Assembly (NCBI RefSeq): GCF_000768705.1
Contig: NZ_AVPJ01000012.1
Coordinates: 1 to 64,000 of the forward strand
Source of the DNA: Knoellia sinensis KCTC 19936
GTDB taxonomy: Bacteria; Actinomycetota; Actinomycetes; Actinomycetales; Dermatophilaceae
Reading direction: 5' to 3'
DNA: 64,000 nucleotides
Notes under the pieces: model-generated
The model's input: the letters and a program-made list of their open reading frames with translations, nothing else
Told to the model about the DNA's origin: nothing
Database searches by the model: none
In this document: piece by piece, positions 16,293 to 24,810 of the stretch
How positions within the stretch are numbered: position 1 is the stretch's first letter
Layout of the letters: each line of letters starts with the position of its first letter
Position numbers and translations under genes: made by a program

Positions 16293-17119
16293 CTACCCGT
16301 GTTGCCAGACCTTGTGCGCGGACACGACGAGGAGTGCGGCCAACAATGGCACGAGGAGTTCGGTAGGGATGACGCCCAACAGTGCGCCGCCGGCGACGGT
16401 GCCGATGATGGATCCGGTGGCCATGGCCAGGAGAAGGTGCGGTTGCGGGCAAGAACGGTGAAGGACTGGTCTTGGCTGTAGCGGGCGAACGCGACAAGCA
16501 TGGTGGGCAGCGACACTGCCAGGGACAGGCTTCCCGCGAGTTTGATGTCGGACCCGTACAGCAGCACGATCGTAGGGATCAGAAGTTCACCTCCGGCGAC
16601 CCCCATCAACGCCGCGACGACTCCGATACCGGCCCCTGCGGCGATGCCGGTGATCGTGACAAGAGGGCCGTCGAGGCCAGATGGGTGCACGTCGCCCAGA
16701 TGGGTGGTCAGGAGAGCGGCCGCGATCAGGATCAGCAGGATCGCCAGGACCCGGTAGAGGGTGCGGTTGGCCATGCGGGTGGCCCAGCCTGCGCCCAGGT
16801 AGGCACCCAGCAGGCTTCCCGTGAGGAGGTTGACGACGATCGGCCAGTGCGGAGCGAGCTGGTCCAAGGGCACCGCGACCAAGCGCGCGGGCAGCGCGGT
16901 GGCGACCACGAGCAGGCTCATCGCCTTGTTCAGGATCACTGCTTGGAGGGCGAGGAACCCGAACACCCCGATAAGCAGCGGCAATCGGAACTCGGCGCCC
17001 CCAAGGCCGATCATGCCGCCCAGTAGACCGACAGCGGCTCCGGCACCCGCGGCCGCCCATCCGTTTCGCGTCGGAGGTTGCGAGGCCCGTGGCGCCTGGG
17101 TCCCGGGTGGTGCGGTCAT
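16293..17119 (-). pseudogene. TauE/SafE family exporter, frameshifted
   Basis: Reading from ATG 17119 gives a TauE/SafE-like membrane protein with [19 protein letters not shown] and the second-half repeat GVVAALMGVAGGELLIPTI. After LARNRTF (around 16428-16440) the frame turns into a Pro/Ser-rich nonsense tail ending at 16226. The next frame continues perfectly as family sequence (LAMATGSIIGTVAGGALLGV) to a stop at 16293. Restoring one base gives a 275-residue protein of normal length. It is either a recent pseudogene or a sequencing error. These proteins move sulfite, sulfonates or other anions; a link to arsenic is only by position. Confidence 0.85.
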
Positions 17120-17120
17120 G

Positions 17121-17139
17121 AGGTGAGCATGACTCACCT
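17121..17139. promoter_or_regulatory. inverted repeat before TauE/SafE start
   Basis: AGGTGAG and CTCACCT are separated by CATGA directly upstream of the leftward start at 17119. It could be an operator or part of the ribosome site. Confidence 0.4.
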
Positions 17140-17242
17140 TCGGCCTCGAGATCCACAACGCAGCGCTGCGCAGCCCGGGCGCCAACTCGTGAACCCAAAC
17201 GCACCGACGCACCAACCCCGTCGAGTTGAAAGACTCTGCTCC

Positions 17243-17578
17243 ATGTCCGTCGTGAAGTCCCTGGCGTTGTTCGCCCTGGCCGCCCTCTCCGAGATCGGCG
17301 GCGCCTGGCTGGTCTGGCAGGGAGTACGCGAACACAAGGGCTGGGCCTGGATCGGCACCGGAGTCATCGCCCTCGGCGTCTACGGGTTCGTCGCAACCCT
17401 CCAGGACGACGCGAACTTCGGACGCATCCTGGCGGCCTACGGCGGCGTCTTCGTTGCCGGCTCCCTAGCTTGGGGGATGGTCATGGACGGCTTCCGGCCA
17501 GACCGGTACGACATCGCCGGTGCGCTCGTCTGCCTCGTCGGCGTCGCGGTCATCATGTACGCCCCGCGCGCTGCCTGA
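17243..17578 (+). CDS. YnfA/UPF0060 family small membrane protein
   Basis: The 111-residue protein has four membrane helices and the family motifs [26 protein letters not shown] and [17 protein letters not shown]. It is related to small multidrug resistance pumps, and some members have been linked to drug or metal tolerance. The ATG at 17243 gives the usual family length; the frame runs open upstream. It is divergent from the TauE/SafE gene. Confidence 0.9.
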   Translation: MSVVKSLALFALAALSEIGGAWLVWQGVREHKGWAWIGTGVIALGVYGFVATLQDDANFGRILAAYGGVFVAGSLAWGMVMDGFRPDRYDIAGALVCLVGVAVIMYAPRAA

Positions 17579-17756
17579 GTCGACACCAGCGCAAGCAGAG
17601 GGCGCGTCCGGGGGTCATGGTCGTACACGTGTGCTCAGAGTCCTTTCGAGGGCGGGATCAGTTTCGTCGATTCCCGTACCTCGAGTGCCCAAATTCCCTG
17701 AAGAGCGGACAACAACAGGTGGTGTCGCTGTCGGATCACCCTGCTCTGATGGTCGG

Positions 17757-18161
17757 ATGCAACAGGTCGTGATCGGAGCGCTCGTCCGCGGACGTCGCGT
17801 ACTGCTCGCCCATCGGAGTCCGAACAAGCGTGCCTACCCGGGAGTGTGGGATCTACCCGGCGGAGTTGTCGAGGCGGGCGAGTCTGAGCTGGAGGCCCTC
17901 ACGAGGGAGCTGCACGAGGAGCTCGGGGTGCGAATCGCGACATCATCGGCATCGCACCTTGGCCGGGTGGAAGGTGGACCGGCAGGGGAGCCGGCGCACA
18001 TCAGCGCCTGGATCGTCCGTAGATGGCAGGGAACACCAGCGAACGTGGCGCCCGAAGAACACGAAGACATCGCTTGGTTCGACATCGACGACCTGCCACC
18101 ACTCGCCCACGGGCTCGTGCAGATAGCCCTGGTGAAGGCGATGGAGCGTCGCCGCTGCTGA
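17757..18161 (+). CDS. Nudix hydrolase (MutT-like)
   Basis: The 134-residue protein has a complete Nudix box (GGVVEAGESELEALTRELHEELGV region, split as GX5E and REXXEE). It hydrolyses a nucleoside diphosphate linked to another group; the substrate cannot be read from the sequence. The start is taken at ATG 17757, just before the first strand; no strong ribosome site is visible. Confidence 0.85.
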   Translation: MQQVVIGALVRGRRVLLAHRSPNKRAYPGVWDLPGGVVEAGESELEALTRELHEELGVRIATSSASHLGRVEGGPAGEPAHISAWIVRRWQGTPANVAPEEHEDIAWFDIDDLPPLAHGLVQIALVKAMERRRC

Positions 18162-18191
18162 CGGTCCACGTGGACTGCCAGACTGTCCGCC

Positions 18192-18629
18192 GTGAGCGTT
18201 GATGTCCAGGTCGAGACCACGATCGAGCAGCCGCCCCCGATCGTCGCAGCCTTCGCGGGTGACCCCACAAACGCGCCGAAGTGGTACGCCAACATCGCGT
18301 CGGTGCAGTGGCAGACGCCGCCTCCCCTGTCCGTCGGTTCCCGCATGGACTTCGTCGCCCAGTTCCTCGGGAGGCGTCTGGCCTACACCTACGAAGTGGT
18401 CGAGTTCGAGGCCGAGCGTCGGCTGGTGATGAGCACTGCGGACGGTCCGTTCCCGATGGAGACCACCTACGAATGGGAGTCCGCTGGGGAGTCGGCGACG
18501 AGGATGACGCTGCGGAACAGGGGCAATCCCTCGGGCTTCTCCCGTGCCGCAGGGCCGATCATGGAACGCGCGATGAGGCGGGCCACGACCAAGGACCTGG
18601 CGAGGCTGAAGGCGTTGCTCGAAACCTGA
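18192..18629 (+). CDS. SRPBCC (START/Bet v 1 fold) protein
   Basis: The 145-residue protein fits a polyketide cyclase/START-like ligand pocket, with an N-terminal strand ETTIEQPPPIVAAFAGDP and a C-terminal long helix. The GTG start lies 30 bases after the Nudix gene, so they may be cotranscribed. The ligand is unknown. Confidence 0.75.
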   Translation: MSVDVQVETTIEQPPPIVAAFAGDPTNAPKWYANIASVQWQTPPPLSVGSRMDFVAQFLGRRLAYTYEVVEFEAERRLVMSTADGPFPMETTYEWESAGESATRMTLRNRGNPSGFSRAAGPIMERAMRRATTKDLARLKALLET

Positions 18630-18688
18630 GGCCCTGCCGGAGCAGTGGTCATTGGAGTTTGACCGGACACCTCCGGCTCGGTCACAGG

Positions 18689-19498
18689 TCAGGGGTCGCG
18701 CCGCACGAACCGCAGCAGCCGGTACTCGAGCAGACCGGCGCGGTGGCACTGCTGAAGGGCATGGCCGCCCACGAGGGCTCTCGCCCACTCTGAGCGATGC
18801 CGCAGCCGTCGCAACACTGGCTGGGCCGCGGCGACGAGCCGGTCACGGGGACGACCCAGGCGTTGGTAGCCCGAAAGGTCGATCGTCGCGTCGAGGTCCA
18901 GACCCACCGCGGCCGCGAGCGCCTCAGCCTCGTCCAACGAGAGCAGGGACTCGGCGCGCCAGCCGGTGCGGACCTCGTCGATTCGGGGGTCGTCAGGGGC
19001 TCGGGTGCGCACGTCGTCGATGACGAGCAGACGCCCACCCGGGCACAGTGCACGGGCGGCCTCACGAAAGAACCCAGCTGCCGGGTTCGCGTGCACGAAC
19101 GACTCGATGGCAAAGGCGACGTCGAACCCAACCAGGTCGTCGGGCAGGTCGGCAAAGTCCGCAGTGACGAACCGGACGCTGCCACGCAAGTCGCCTGCCT
19201 GCTGACCGAACCGTTGCGCCATCCGGATCTGCTCCGGGCTGATCGAGACGCCGGTGACGTCGACCGGATGGTGCCGAGCGAGGCGGATGGCGGCCGTGCC
19301 GACCCCGCAGCCCAGGTCGAGAACCCGCCGGTCATCAGCGGTGAGCTCGTCGGCGACCAGGTCGTGCACATGGTGCAACGCGGCCTTCGCGTCGGTGATC
19401 CCGGGGGCCCACAACTCCCGGTGGAGGGCCCGCTCCCCTCGGTCGCTGAGCAGGAACTTCCAGGTGTTGGCGTCGTAGTAGTCGCGAACCTGGTTCAC
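18689..19498 (-). CDS. class I SAM-dependent methyltransferase
   Basis: The 269-residue protein has the Rossmann methyltransferase motif I VLDLGCGVGTAAIRLA, an acidic end of strand 2 (VTGVSISPEQI) and motif VTADFADLP. The pattern matches small-molecule methyltransferases of the UbiE/sterol type. The substrate is unknown. Confidence 0.85.
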   Translation of the reverse strand: MNQVRDYYDANTWKFLLSDRGERALHRELWAPGITDAKAALHHVHDLVADELTADDRRVLDLGCGVGTAAIRLARHHPVDVTGVSISPEQIRMAQRFGQQAGDLRGSVRFVTADFADLPDDLVGFDVAFAIESFVHANPAAGFFREAARALCPGGRLLVIDDVRTRAPDDPRIDEVRTGWRAESLLSLDEAEALAAAVGLDLDATIDLSGYQRLGRPRDRLVAAAQPVLRRLRHRSEWARALVGGHALQQCHRAGLLEYRLLRFVRRDP

Positions 19499-19544
19499 CC
19501 GAACGAGCCTATCGGCGGTGGCAAAGGGAGGTTGGGCGAGCGCT

Positions 19545-19955
19545 TCAACGCATCAGCCCGACGAAGATGATTGCCACGGCGACCAGGTCGGCGATCCCCA
19601 CCCCGATCAACATTGTCGTCACCACCCGCTCGTGTCCCGGGCTCCCAACGCGTCCGCCGGAAGCGATGGGGGTGAGTCTTCCCGTGCCCCACACGCCCGC
19701 GAGCAGGGTGGCGGCCCAGTTTGCCCACATGCCGTAGACGAGAGCCCAGAAGGCGATCTGGAGCCACAGGTCGCCCAGTTCGAGACGGTCCCAGATCAGC
19801 CCGGCAAGGATCAGGAACATCCCGTTCATGGTGCCTTCGAGGTGACTGGTCAGCCCCAGCCTGGGGATGGCCAGTTTCGGGATCACCAAGCCGCTGACCA
19901 GCCCGGCAAAGAACAGCGCAACACCCAGCGCGATCAACACGTCGCCTCGACTCAT
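19545..19955 (-). CDS. hydroxylaminobenzene mutase/styrene oxide isomerase-like membrane protein
   Basis: The 136-residue protein has four predicted membrane helices. The segments GLTSHLEGTMNGMFL, FWALVYGMWANWAATLLAGVWGTG and PIASGG look like the HabA/HabB hydroxylaminobenzene mutases, which are related to styrene oxide isomerase. It could rearrange an aromatic hydroxylamine or epoxide. No nitroreductase or styrene monooxygenase gene is nearby, so the physiological substrate is open. Confidence 0.7.
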   Translation of the reverse strand: MSRGDVLIALGVALFFAGLVSGLVIPKLAIPRLGLTSHLEGTMNGMFLILAGLIWDRLELGDLWLQIAFWALVYGMWANWAATLLAGVWGTGRLTPIASGGRVGSPGHERVVTTMLIGVGIADLVAVAIIFVGLMR

Positions 19956-20096
19956 ACCTCACTCCCTTCAGGAGTTCGATCACCCTGTGCTCCAAGCGTT
20001 CCGCAGGCCCCGGAGGTCGCACATCCCCAACATGGGCTCGTCGGCATGGGTCCACTGGCCCAGCCCTTCGCGCAAGCGGATGCGGCGAACGGAGCG

Positions 20097-20597
20097 CTAT
20101 CGGCCGTTGGGTGGCAGGACAGCCCTGGGCGGGACTGGTGAGGACACGACGAAGGAACTGGTCGTCTGGCCGAAGAGGAGGAACTGGTCGAGGACGCCCT
20201 CGAGATCCTCGATCCGTGCCACGTGCACCTTGACCAGGAAGCAGTCCTCGCCGGAGATGCGATGGCACTCGCTGACGTGGGGGATCTTGGCCGCGAGCTC
20301 CGCGACCTTGGGCAACTGGCCGGGGCCGGGGCGGATCCGGACCCAGGCCGCCACGGGCAGTCCAATCGCAGCGGGGTCGATGTCGAGGCGGTAGCCCCGT
20401 ATGACACCGGCTTCCTCGAGGCGCTTGACCCGCTCGCGCACGGCCGGTGTGGACATGGCGACCTTGCGAGCGAGGGCCGCGGTGCTCAGCCGCGGGTCGT
20501 CGGCGAGGGCGGTCAGGATGCGCCGGTTGGTGTCGTCGAGGTGCGAACTTCCGTTCTGAAGGTCGAACCCGCCCGGACGCCTCGAGTCTGAAGTCAT
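20097..20597 (-). CDS. Lrp/AsnC family regulator
   Basis: The 166-residue protein has an N-terminal HTH (LDDTNRRILTALADDPRLST, then STPAVRERVKRLEEAGVI) and a C-terminal ligand-binding domain (ECHRISGEDCFLVKVHV). It likely responds to an amino acid or related compound. It is divergent from an MFS transporter whose start region it overlaps, a classic arrangement for control of that transporter. Confidence 0.9.
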   Translation of the reverse strand: MTSDSRRPGGFDLQNGSSHLDDTNRRILTALADDPRLSTAALARKVAMSTPAVRERVKRLEEAGVIRGYRLDIDPAAIGLPVAAWVRIRPGPGQLPKVAELAAKIPHVSECHRISGEDCFLVKVHVARIEDLEGVLDQFLLFGQTTSSFVVSSPVPPRAVLPPNGR

Positions 20598-20622
20598 GTG
20601 CCCTCACTGCCTTCGTATCGGC

Positions 20623-21903
20623 ATGGTGGTCGGTGTTCCTCTGTTCGATCATAGAACCGTGCCCAGGGATCCCGCAGGCGTCGCGGGTCGCCGCGACTCA
20701 TCGGAGGTTTTGCACCCCGGCGTTGGAGCTCCAGCGATCGTGGCCGTCCTGCTGTCGGCGTGGGGCATTTCGACGAGCTACGGCATGCTGTTGCTCCTGC
20801 CGCTGCACGTCCAGGGCCTCGGCGGCAACGAGGCGAGTTTCGGCCTCGTGCTGTCGGCTGCAGTGGTCCCCGCAGTACTCACCCTTCTGGCAGTCAGCAG
20901 CCGACCTGAGGCCCTCCGCCCTCAGTGGATGTTGACGCTGGCGATCGCGGTCTTCGGTGCCGGCTGCGTCCTCGCAGCAACCGTGACCAGCGGCTGGGAA
21001 CCGTTGATCGGAGTCGGTCTGCTGCTCGGCACGTCGTGGGCGGTGGTCTACACCGTCGCGCCGATGGTCGTGAACGAGATGGTGACCGATTCCGGCCGAG
21101 TGACCTACTTCGGCTATCTGACCGGCACCCAACAACTCGGCATCGGCACCGGTCCCGTCCTGGCGGGATGGCTGGCACACACGTCCGTCGGCCTGCGCGG
21201 CACCTTCCTCATCGCCGGTCTGGTGTGTGCGGCTGCTGCGGCGGCCACGACGCTTGCGGCGGCGCTGACCCCCGACCGGCGGCAGACCCATCCGAGCAGT
21301 CTGAAGCACGCAGAGCGAAGCGGCCTCTGGCAGGAAGGCAAGTCGATCGTTCGGTCACCCGCCGGGCCGTGGCTGCTGGTGATCGCCCTGTTTGCCTGCC
21401 TTTTCACCACGATGACGCAGTTCCAGACGACCTTCGCCGCAGCTCAGGACCTCGACTTCTCGATCTTCTTCGTCGCCTACACCGTCGCCGTCATCGCGGT
21501 CCGGTTCCTGGTGGCGCCGAGGGTCAGACGTTTCGACCAGACCCGGGTCATCGCCACCGCGATCACCGTCATGCTGATCGCTGTCGCGTCCTTCCTTGCC
21601 GTGGGCGCCAACCCCATCGCCTACGCAACCGCCTCCGCCGCCATGGGCCTCGGCTACGGCCTGGCCCTCCCGGCCACCCAGGCCCACGCCGTCGCCGTCT
21701 CCGCCGAGGCACTGCGGCCGCGGGTCCTTCCACTGGCTGGCCTCGTGTTCCAGACCGCGATCCTCTCCTTCCCACTCGCCGTGGGGTGGATCGTCGTCCA
21801 GTTCGGCTACTGGGAGCTCTTCACCGTCCTGGTCGCCTTCGCCGTCGTTCAAGCCGCCATCGCGTGGCGGCAGGTGGCGACGCAGCGCTCCTCAAGCCCT
21901 TGA
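20623..21903 (+). CDS. MFS transporter
   Basis: This is a major facilitator protein of about 426 residues with 12 predicted membrane helices. The loop motif after helix 2 is weak (SRPEALRPQW), and the second half has RFLVAPRVRRFDQTR. The frame opens at a GTG at 20596; the ATG at 20623 is taken because it clears the divergent Lrp gene, and 20659 (GTG) is also possible. The substrate is unknown; efflux of a compound sensed by the Lrp neighbour is plausible. Confidence 0.85.
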   Translation: MVVGVPLFDHRTVPRDPAGVAGRRDSSEVLHPGVGAPAIVAVLLSAWGISTSYGMLLLLPLHVQGLGGNEASFGLVLSAAVVPAVLTLLAVSSRPEALRPQWMLTLAIAVFGAGCVLAATVTSGWEPLIGVGLLLGTSWAVVYTVAPMVVNEMVTDSGRVTYFGYLTGTQQLGIGTGPVLAGWLAHTSVGLRGTFLIAGLVCAAAAAATTLAAALTPDRRQTHPSSLKHAERSGLWQEGKSIVRSPAGPWLLVIALFACLFTTMTQFQTTFAAAQDLDFSIFFVAYTVAVIAVRFLVAPRVRRFDQTRVIATAITVMLIAVASFLAVGANPIAYATASAAMGLGYGLALPATQAHAVAVSAEALRPRVLPLAGLVFQTAILSFPLAVGWIVVQFGYWELFTVLVAFAVVQAAIAWRQVATQRSSSP

Positions 21904-21944
21904 TGTGAGCCCCGGCCGGGCGCGCTCCGGCCGAGACTTTGCCG

Positions 21945-22022
21945 TCAGCAGCCGCAGCCGCAGCCGCAGCCGGGCGGACAGGGCACGTCGCCGCAACACG
22001 CAGCCAGGGTGAGATCACTCAT
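21945..22022 (-). CDS. 25-residue cysteine-rich peptide coupled to merR
   Basis: Directly after the merR stop is a strong ribosome site (GGGAGG, eight bases before ATG) and a 25-codon frame ending in TGA at 21945. The peptide has seven Cys at positions 9, 10, 15, 19, 21, 23 and 25. The last seven residues alternate Cys and Gly. The composition is that of a minimal metallothionein or metal-buffering peptide. The ribosome site overlaps the merR stop, implying coupled translation and metal-controlled production. Function is inferred from composition and context only. Confidence 0.65.
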   Translation of the reverse strand: MSDLTLAACCGDVPCPPGCGCGCGC

Positions 22023-22027
22023 GGAGG

Positions 22028-22456
22028 TCACCTCCCTCCGGAGTCGGGTGGGCACCAGGTGGACCCCGGTGGTGGTTGGCAGTCGTCCGAAGGCAGGGCC
22101 GCCGCCATGGCGGCCATCTCGGCTCGCAGCACGGTCAGCCGCTCGAGCTCGGCATCGACCTCAGCGATGCGACGCTGCAGGTGCTCCTCGGCAGGTTCGC
22201 ACGGGCACTCGCCGGTGTCCCTGATCGCGAGCAGGTCGCGAATATCGCTGAGCCGCAGGCCAATTCGCTGGCAGCCCTGGATGAAGGCCAGCCGGTCGAC
22301 GGCGCTCTGGCCATAGCTCCGGTATCCCGCCGAAGTGCGCTCGGGTGGCGGGATCAGCCCTTCGCGCTCATAGAACCGGACCGTGTCGGTGCTGACGCCC
22401 GCTGACTTGGCGAGATCACCGACACGGAGCCCTCGAGAAGCTGTCGCGATGCTCAT
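22028..22456 (-). CDS. MerR family metal-responsive regulator
   Basis: The 142-residue activator has an N-terminal HTH (RVGDLAKSAGVSTDTVRFYEREGLI) and a dimer helix. Cys are at 62, 84, 86, 126 and 135. C126-x8-C135 together with Cys at 84/86 reproduces the spacing of the Hg(II)-binding Cys of MerR (82, 117, 126), but the CPC and the lack of mer genes leave the metal uncertain (Hg, Cd, Pb or Zn). The ATG at 22456 is chosen at the HTH start; the frame is open upstream. A matching operator lies 15 bases upstream. Confidence 0.9.
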   Translation of the reverse strand: MSIATASRGLRVGDLAKSAGVSTDTVRFYEREGLIPPPERTSAGYRSYGQSAVDRLAFIQGCQRIGLRLSDIRDLLAIRDTGECPCEPAEEHLQRRIAEVDAELERLTVLRAEMAAMAAALPSDDCQPPPGSTWCPPDSGGR

Positions 22457-22470
22457 GACATCGACGGTAA

Positions 22471-22492
22471 ACCTTGGACCTGACTCCAAGGT
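22471..22492. promoter_or_regulatory. MerR operator/promoter
   Basis: Perfect 8-bp arms ACCTTGGA and TCCAAGGT are separated by CCTGAC. On the minus strand a TTGACC -35 box overlaps the first arm. The dyad fills an 18-19 bp spacer before a TTTACC-like -10, the long-spacer layout that MerR proteins correct by bending DNA. Confidence 0.85.
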
Positions 22493-22547
22493 CAAGGCTT
22501 TGCGTGAATCACGGCGGCGCCGACGACCACGGGCGTACCGTCGAAGG

Positions 22548-23747
22548 GTGGAATCCGCGCCGCCGGCGGGCGGACGCCTGTGGACGCCCGACTTCGTCCG
22601 GATCACGTTCATGGACCTGGCCTACTTCCTCGCGGCCGGGATCATGATCTACGCGCTGCCCCTCTACGTAGTCGGACCGATCGGAGCTAGCGAGCGCGGG
22701 GCTGGGCTCGCGTTCGGCGCCTTCACCCTGACGGCTCTGGTTCTTCGTCCGTATGCCGGCCGCCTCACTGATCGTGTCGGCCGACGCCCGCTGTTGGTCG
22801 GCGGGGCTGCGCTCGCGGTGGCGTGCACCTTGGGTTTCCTCTTCACCACGTCGATCGAGGCGGTCATCGCCCTCCGATTGTTCTCCGGCGTCGCGGAGGC
22901 GTTCGTCTTCGTCGCGGGCTTCGCGATCCTCGCGGATCTCGCCCCAGCGGGACGGCAGGGCGAAGCCCTCAGCCTCAACTCCGTCGCCCTCTACCTCGGC
23001 ATCGCCACGGGCCCGGTCCTCGCCGAACGAGTCGTGGCGCTGGGCGGGTTCGAGGCTGCCTTCTGGACGGCTGCCGGTCTGTGCCTGATCGCGGTCGCGC
23101 TTGCCTGGACCCTCACAGAGCCACCGCGCGAAACCCCCGGTGAGACAGGCGATCCCGCCGTCCAGCAGCTGATCCATCGCCCGACCATCGCACCGTCACT
23201 CGGATTCCTCACCGGCGTATTCGCCGCCTCCGGGTTCATGGCGTTCTGCATCATCCGGGCAGAGGAGATCGGCCTGACGAGTCCGAGCGTGGTGCTGCTG
23301 GCCTACGGCGGAACGGTGATCGCCGTCCGGGTGGGCCTTCCTTCGGTCGCTGACCGGTTCCCGCCCTTGCGGGTGCTGGCCTCCGGGATCGCCATCATCG
23401 TCCTCGGATCCCTCATGGCTGCTGCTGCCACCAGTTCCTACATGTTGCCTGTCGCTGCCGCAGTCATTGGCCTCGGTATGGGCTTTGTGACCCCGGCCTT
23501 CTTCGCCGCCGTCTTTGCGACCGTGCCCGCGAGCCAGCGGGGTGCAGCCTCGGGCACCGCGACCATGGCGATCGACCTCGGGCTCGGTGGCGGTCCCATC
23601 GTGTTCGGTCTCGTGGCCGCGCCGCTCGGCATCCCTGCAGCCTTTGCCGTCGGCGCGGGAGCAGCCGGGCTGGGCCTGCTCTGGACCATGACTCTCATCC
23701 GCCGACGTCGTCCTTCGGCCGGTCTGCTTGCAGCCCAAGCGAACTGA
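22548..23747 (+). CDS. MFS transporter
   Basis: This is a 399-residue, 12-helix major facilitator protein. The loop motif GRLTDRVGRRPLLVGG after helix 2 is well kept, and the second half has the weaker GLPSVADRFPPL. The start is taken as a GTG at 22548, just before LWTPDFVRITF; the frame runs open to 22383 but would cross the merR promoter. It is divergent from merR, so it may share metal control, although its substrate is probably an organic compound. Confidence 0.85.
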   Translation: MESAPPAGGRLWTPDFVRITFMDLAYFLAAGIMIYALPLYVVGPIGASERGAGLAFGAFTLTALVLRPYAGRLTDRVGRRPLLVGGAALAVACTLGFLFTTSIEAVIALRLFSGVAEAFVFVAGFAILADLAPAGRQGEALSLNSVALYLGIATGPVLAERVVALGGFEAAFWTAAGLCLIAVALAWTLTEPPRETPGETGDPAVQQLIHRPTIAPSLGFLTGVFAASGFMAFCIIRAEEIGLTSPSVVLLAYGGTVIAVRVGLPSVADRFPPLRVLASGIAIIVLGSLMAAAATSSYMLPVAAAVIGLGMGFVTPAFFAAVFATVPASQRGAASGTATMAIDLGLGGGPIVFGLVAAPLGIPAAFAVGAGAAGLGLLWTMTLIRRRRPSAGLLAAQAN

Positions 23748-23758
23748 TCACGAGGAAG

Positions 23759-24463
23759 ATGGCCTCCATGGCTCTCACCACCGCGAAGGACGTGCGCGCT
23801 CGGCTCGAGGAGTTGGCGTCGCCGGAGGAGCTTGCCAAGGTCCGCAAGCGACTGGCGCCCGATGAGCCGGCCATCGGACTGCGCATGAAAGCGCTCTTCG
23901 ACACCGCGAAGGAAGCGGCAGGGATGCCGCTCGGTGAGGTCGAAGCGCTCCTGGACGACCCGGCATACGAACCGCGTTTGGCGGCCTTCTGCATCCTCGA
24001 CTTCAAGGCTCGGAAGTCGCTCGGCAGCGAGGAGCTGTGCGAGGTCTATCTGCGTCGGCACGACAGGATCACGACGTGGGACATGGTCGACCGGGCCGCA
24101 CCTCGCGTCGTCGGCGGCGCGGTCGCCGGAGGGCCCTACGACGTGCTCCACGAGCTCGCCAAGAGTTCGGACCCTTTGCGACGGCGCAGTGCCATCAGCG
24201 CGCCACTGTTCTTCACCCAAGCCGGCAGCACGGCCGATCTCGCCGAGGGGTTCGCCCTCGCCGCGTTGCTCCACGACGACCCAGAACCGGTGGTCACCAA
24301 CTCCGTCGGGATCTTCTTGGCGTATGCCGGTGGGCGCGATCGCGCTGAGCTGTTGCGGTTCCTGGGGGAGCACGGTCCGTCGATGCCTCGTCCCGCGCTG
24401 CGTCTCGCGGCCCGGAAACTGCCGCCCGCCGAGCGGCAGGGCGTCCTCGCGCCGAGCCGCTGA
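23759..24463 (+). CDS. AlkD-like DNA alkylation repair protein
   Basis: The 234-residue all-helical HEAT-repeat protein has the family's YLRRHDRITTWDMVDRAAPRVVG segment (Trp and Asp in the TWDMVD motif that contacts the damaged base). Family members remove N3/N7-alkyl purines. The second Met at 23768 is an alternative start. It follows the MFS gene by 11 bases and may share its transcript. Confidence 0.85.
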   Translation: MASMALTTAKDVRARLEELASPEELAKVRKRLAPDEPAIGLRMKALFDTAKEAAGMPLGEVEALLDDPAYEPRLAAFCILDFKARKSLGSEELCEVYLRRHDRITTWDMVDRAAPRVVGGAVAGGPYDVLHELAKSSDPLRRRSAISAPLFFTQAGSTADLAEGFALAALLHDDPEPVVTNSVGIFLAYAGGRDRAELLRFLGEHGPSMPRPALRLAARKLPPAERQGVLAPSR

Positions 24464-24468
24464 TCCGC

Positions 24469-24810
24469 CTAGCTCGTTCCCTTGGGGCCGTAGGCGCGAG
24501 TGACCGTCGCGACGCGAACGACGTAGTCGTCGTACCAGACCGCCCGGCCTCGCTCCTGGGCGATGAGATGCTCGGCCACCTGCTTCCACGCTGCCGCGGC
24601 GTCGTCGTCCCGCCAGTAGGACACCGTGATGCCCACGCCCTCCCGGGCTGATTCGACCCCGAGGAAGCCCGGCTGCTGCGAAGCCAACTCGGTCATGCGA
24701 GCCGACATCACGGCATACCCGTGGTCGCCTTCGGTGCGAAGCGACGTGAAGATGACCGCGGTATAGGGCGGTGCGGGTGTCTGCGCGATCGGCCCCGCCT
24801 GCTCGCTCAT
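24469..24810 (-). CDS. antibiotic biosynthesis monooxygenase (ABM) domain protein
   Basis: The 113-residue ferredoxin-like fold protein has the family pattern MSARMTELASQQPGFLGVES, GITVSYW and a C-terminal YDDYVVRVATV strand. Members act as heme-degrading or quinol-type monooxygenases or have unknown roles. Its start overlaps the stop of the upstream gene (ATGA). Confidence 0.8.
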   Translation of the reverse strand: MSEQAGPIAQTPAPPYTAVIFTSLRTEGDHGYAVMSARMTELASQQPGFLGVESAREGVGITVSYWRDDDAAAAWKQVAEHLIAQERGRAVWYDDYVVRVATVTRAYGPKGTS

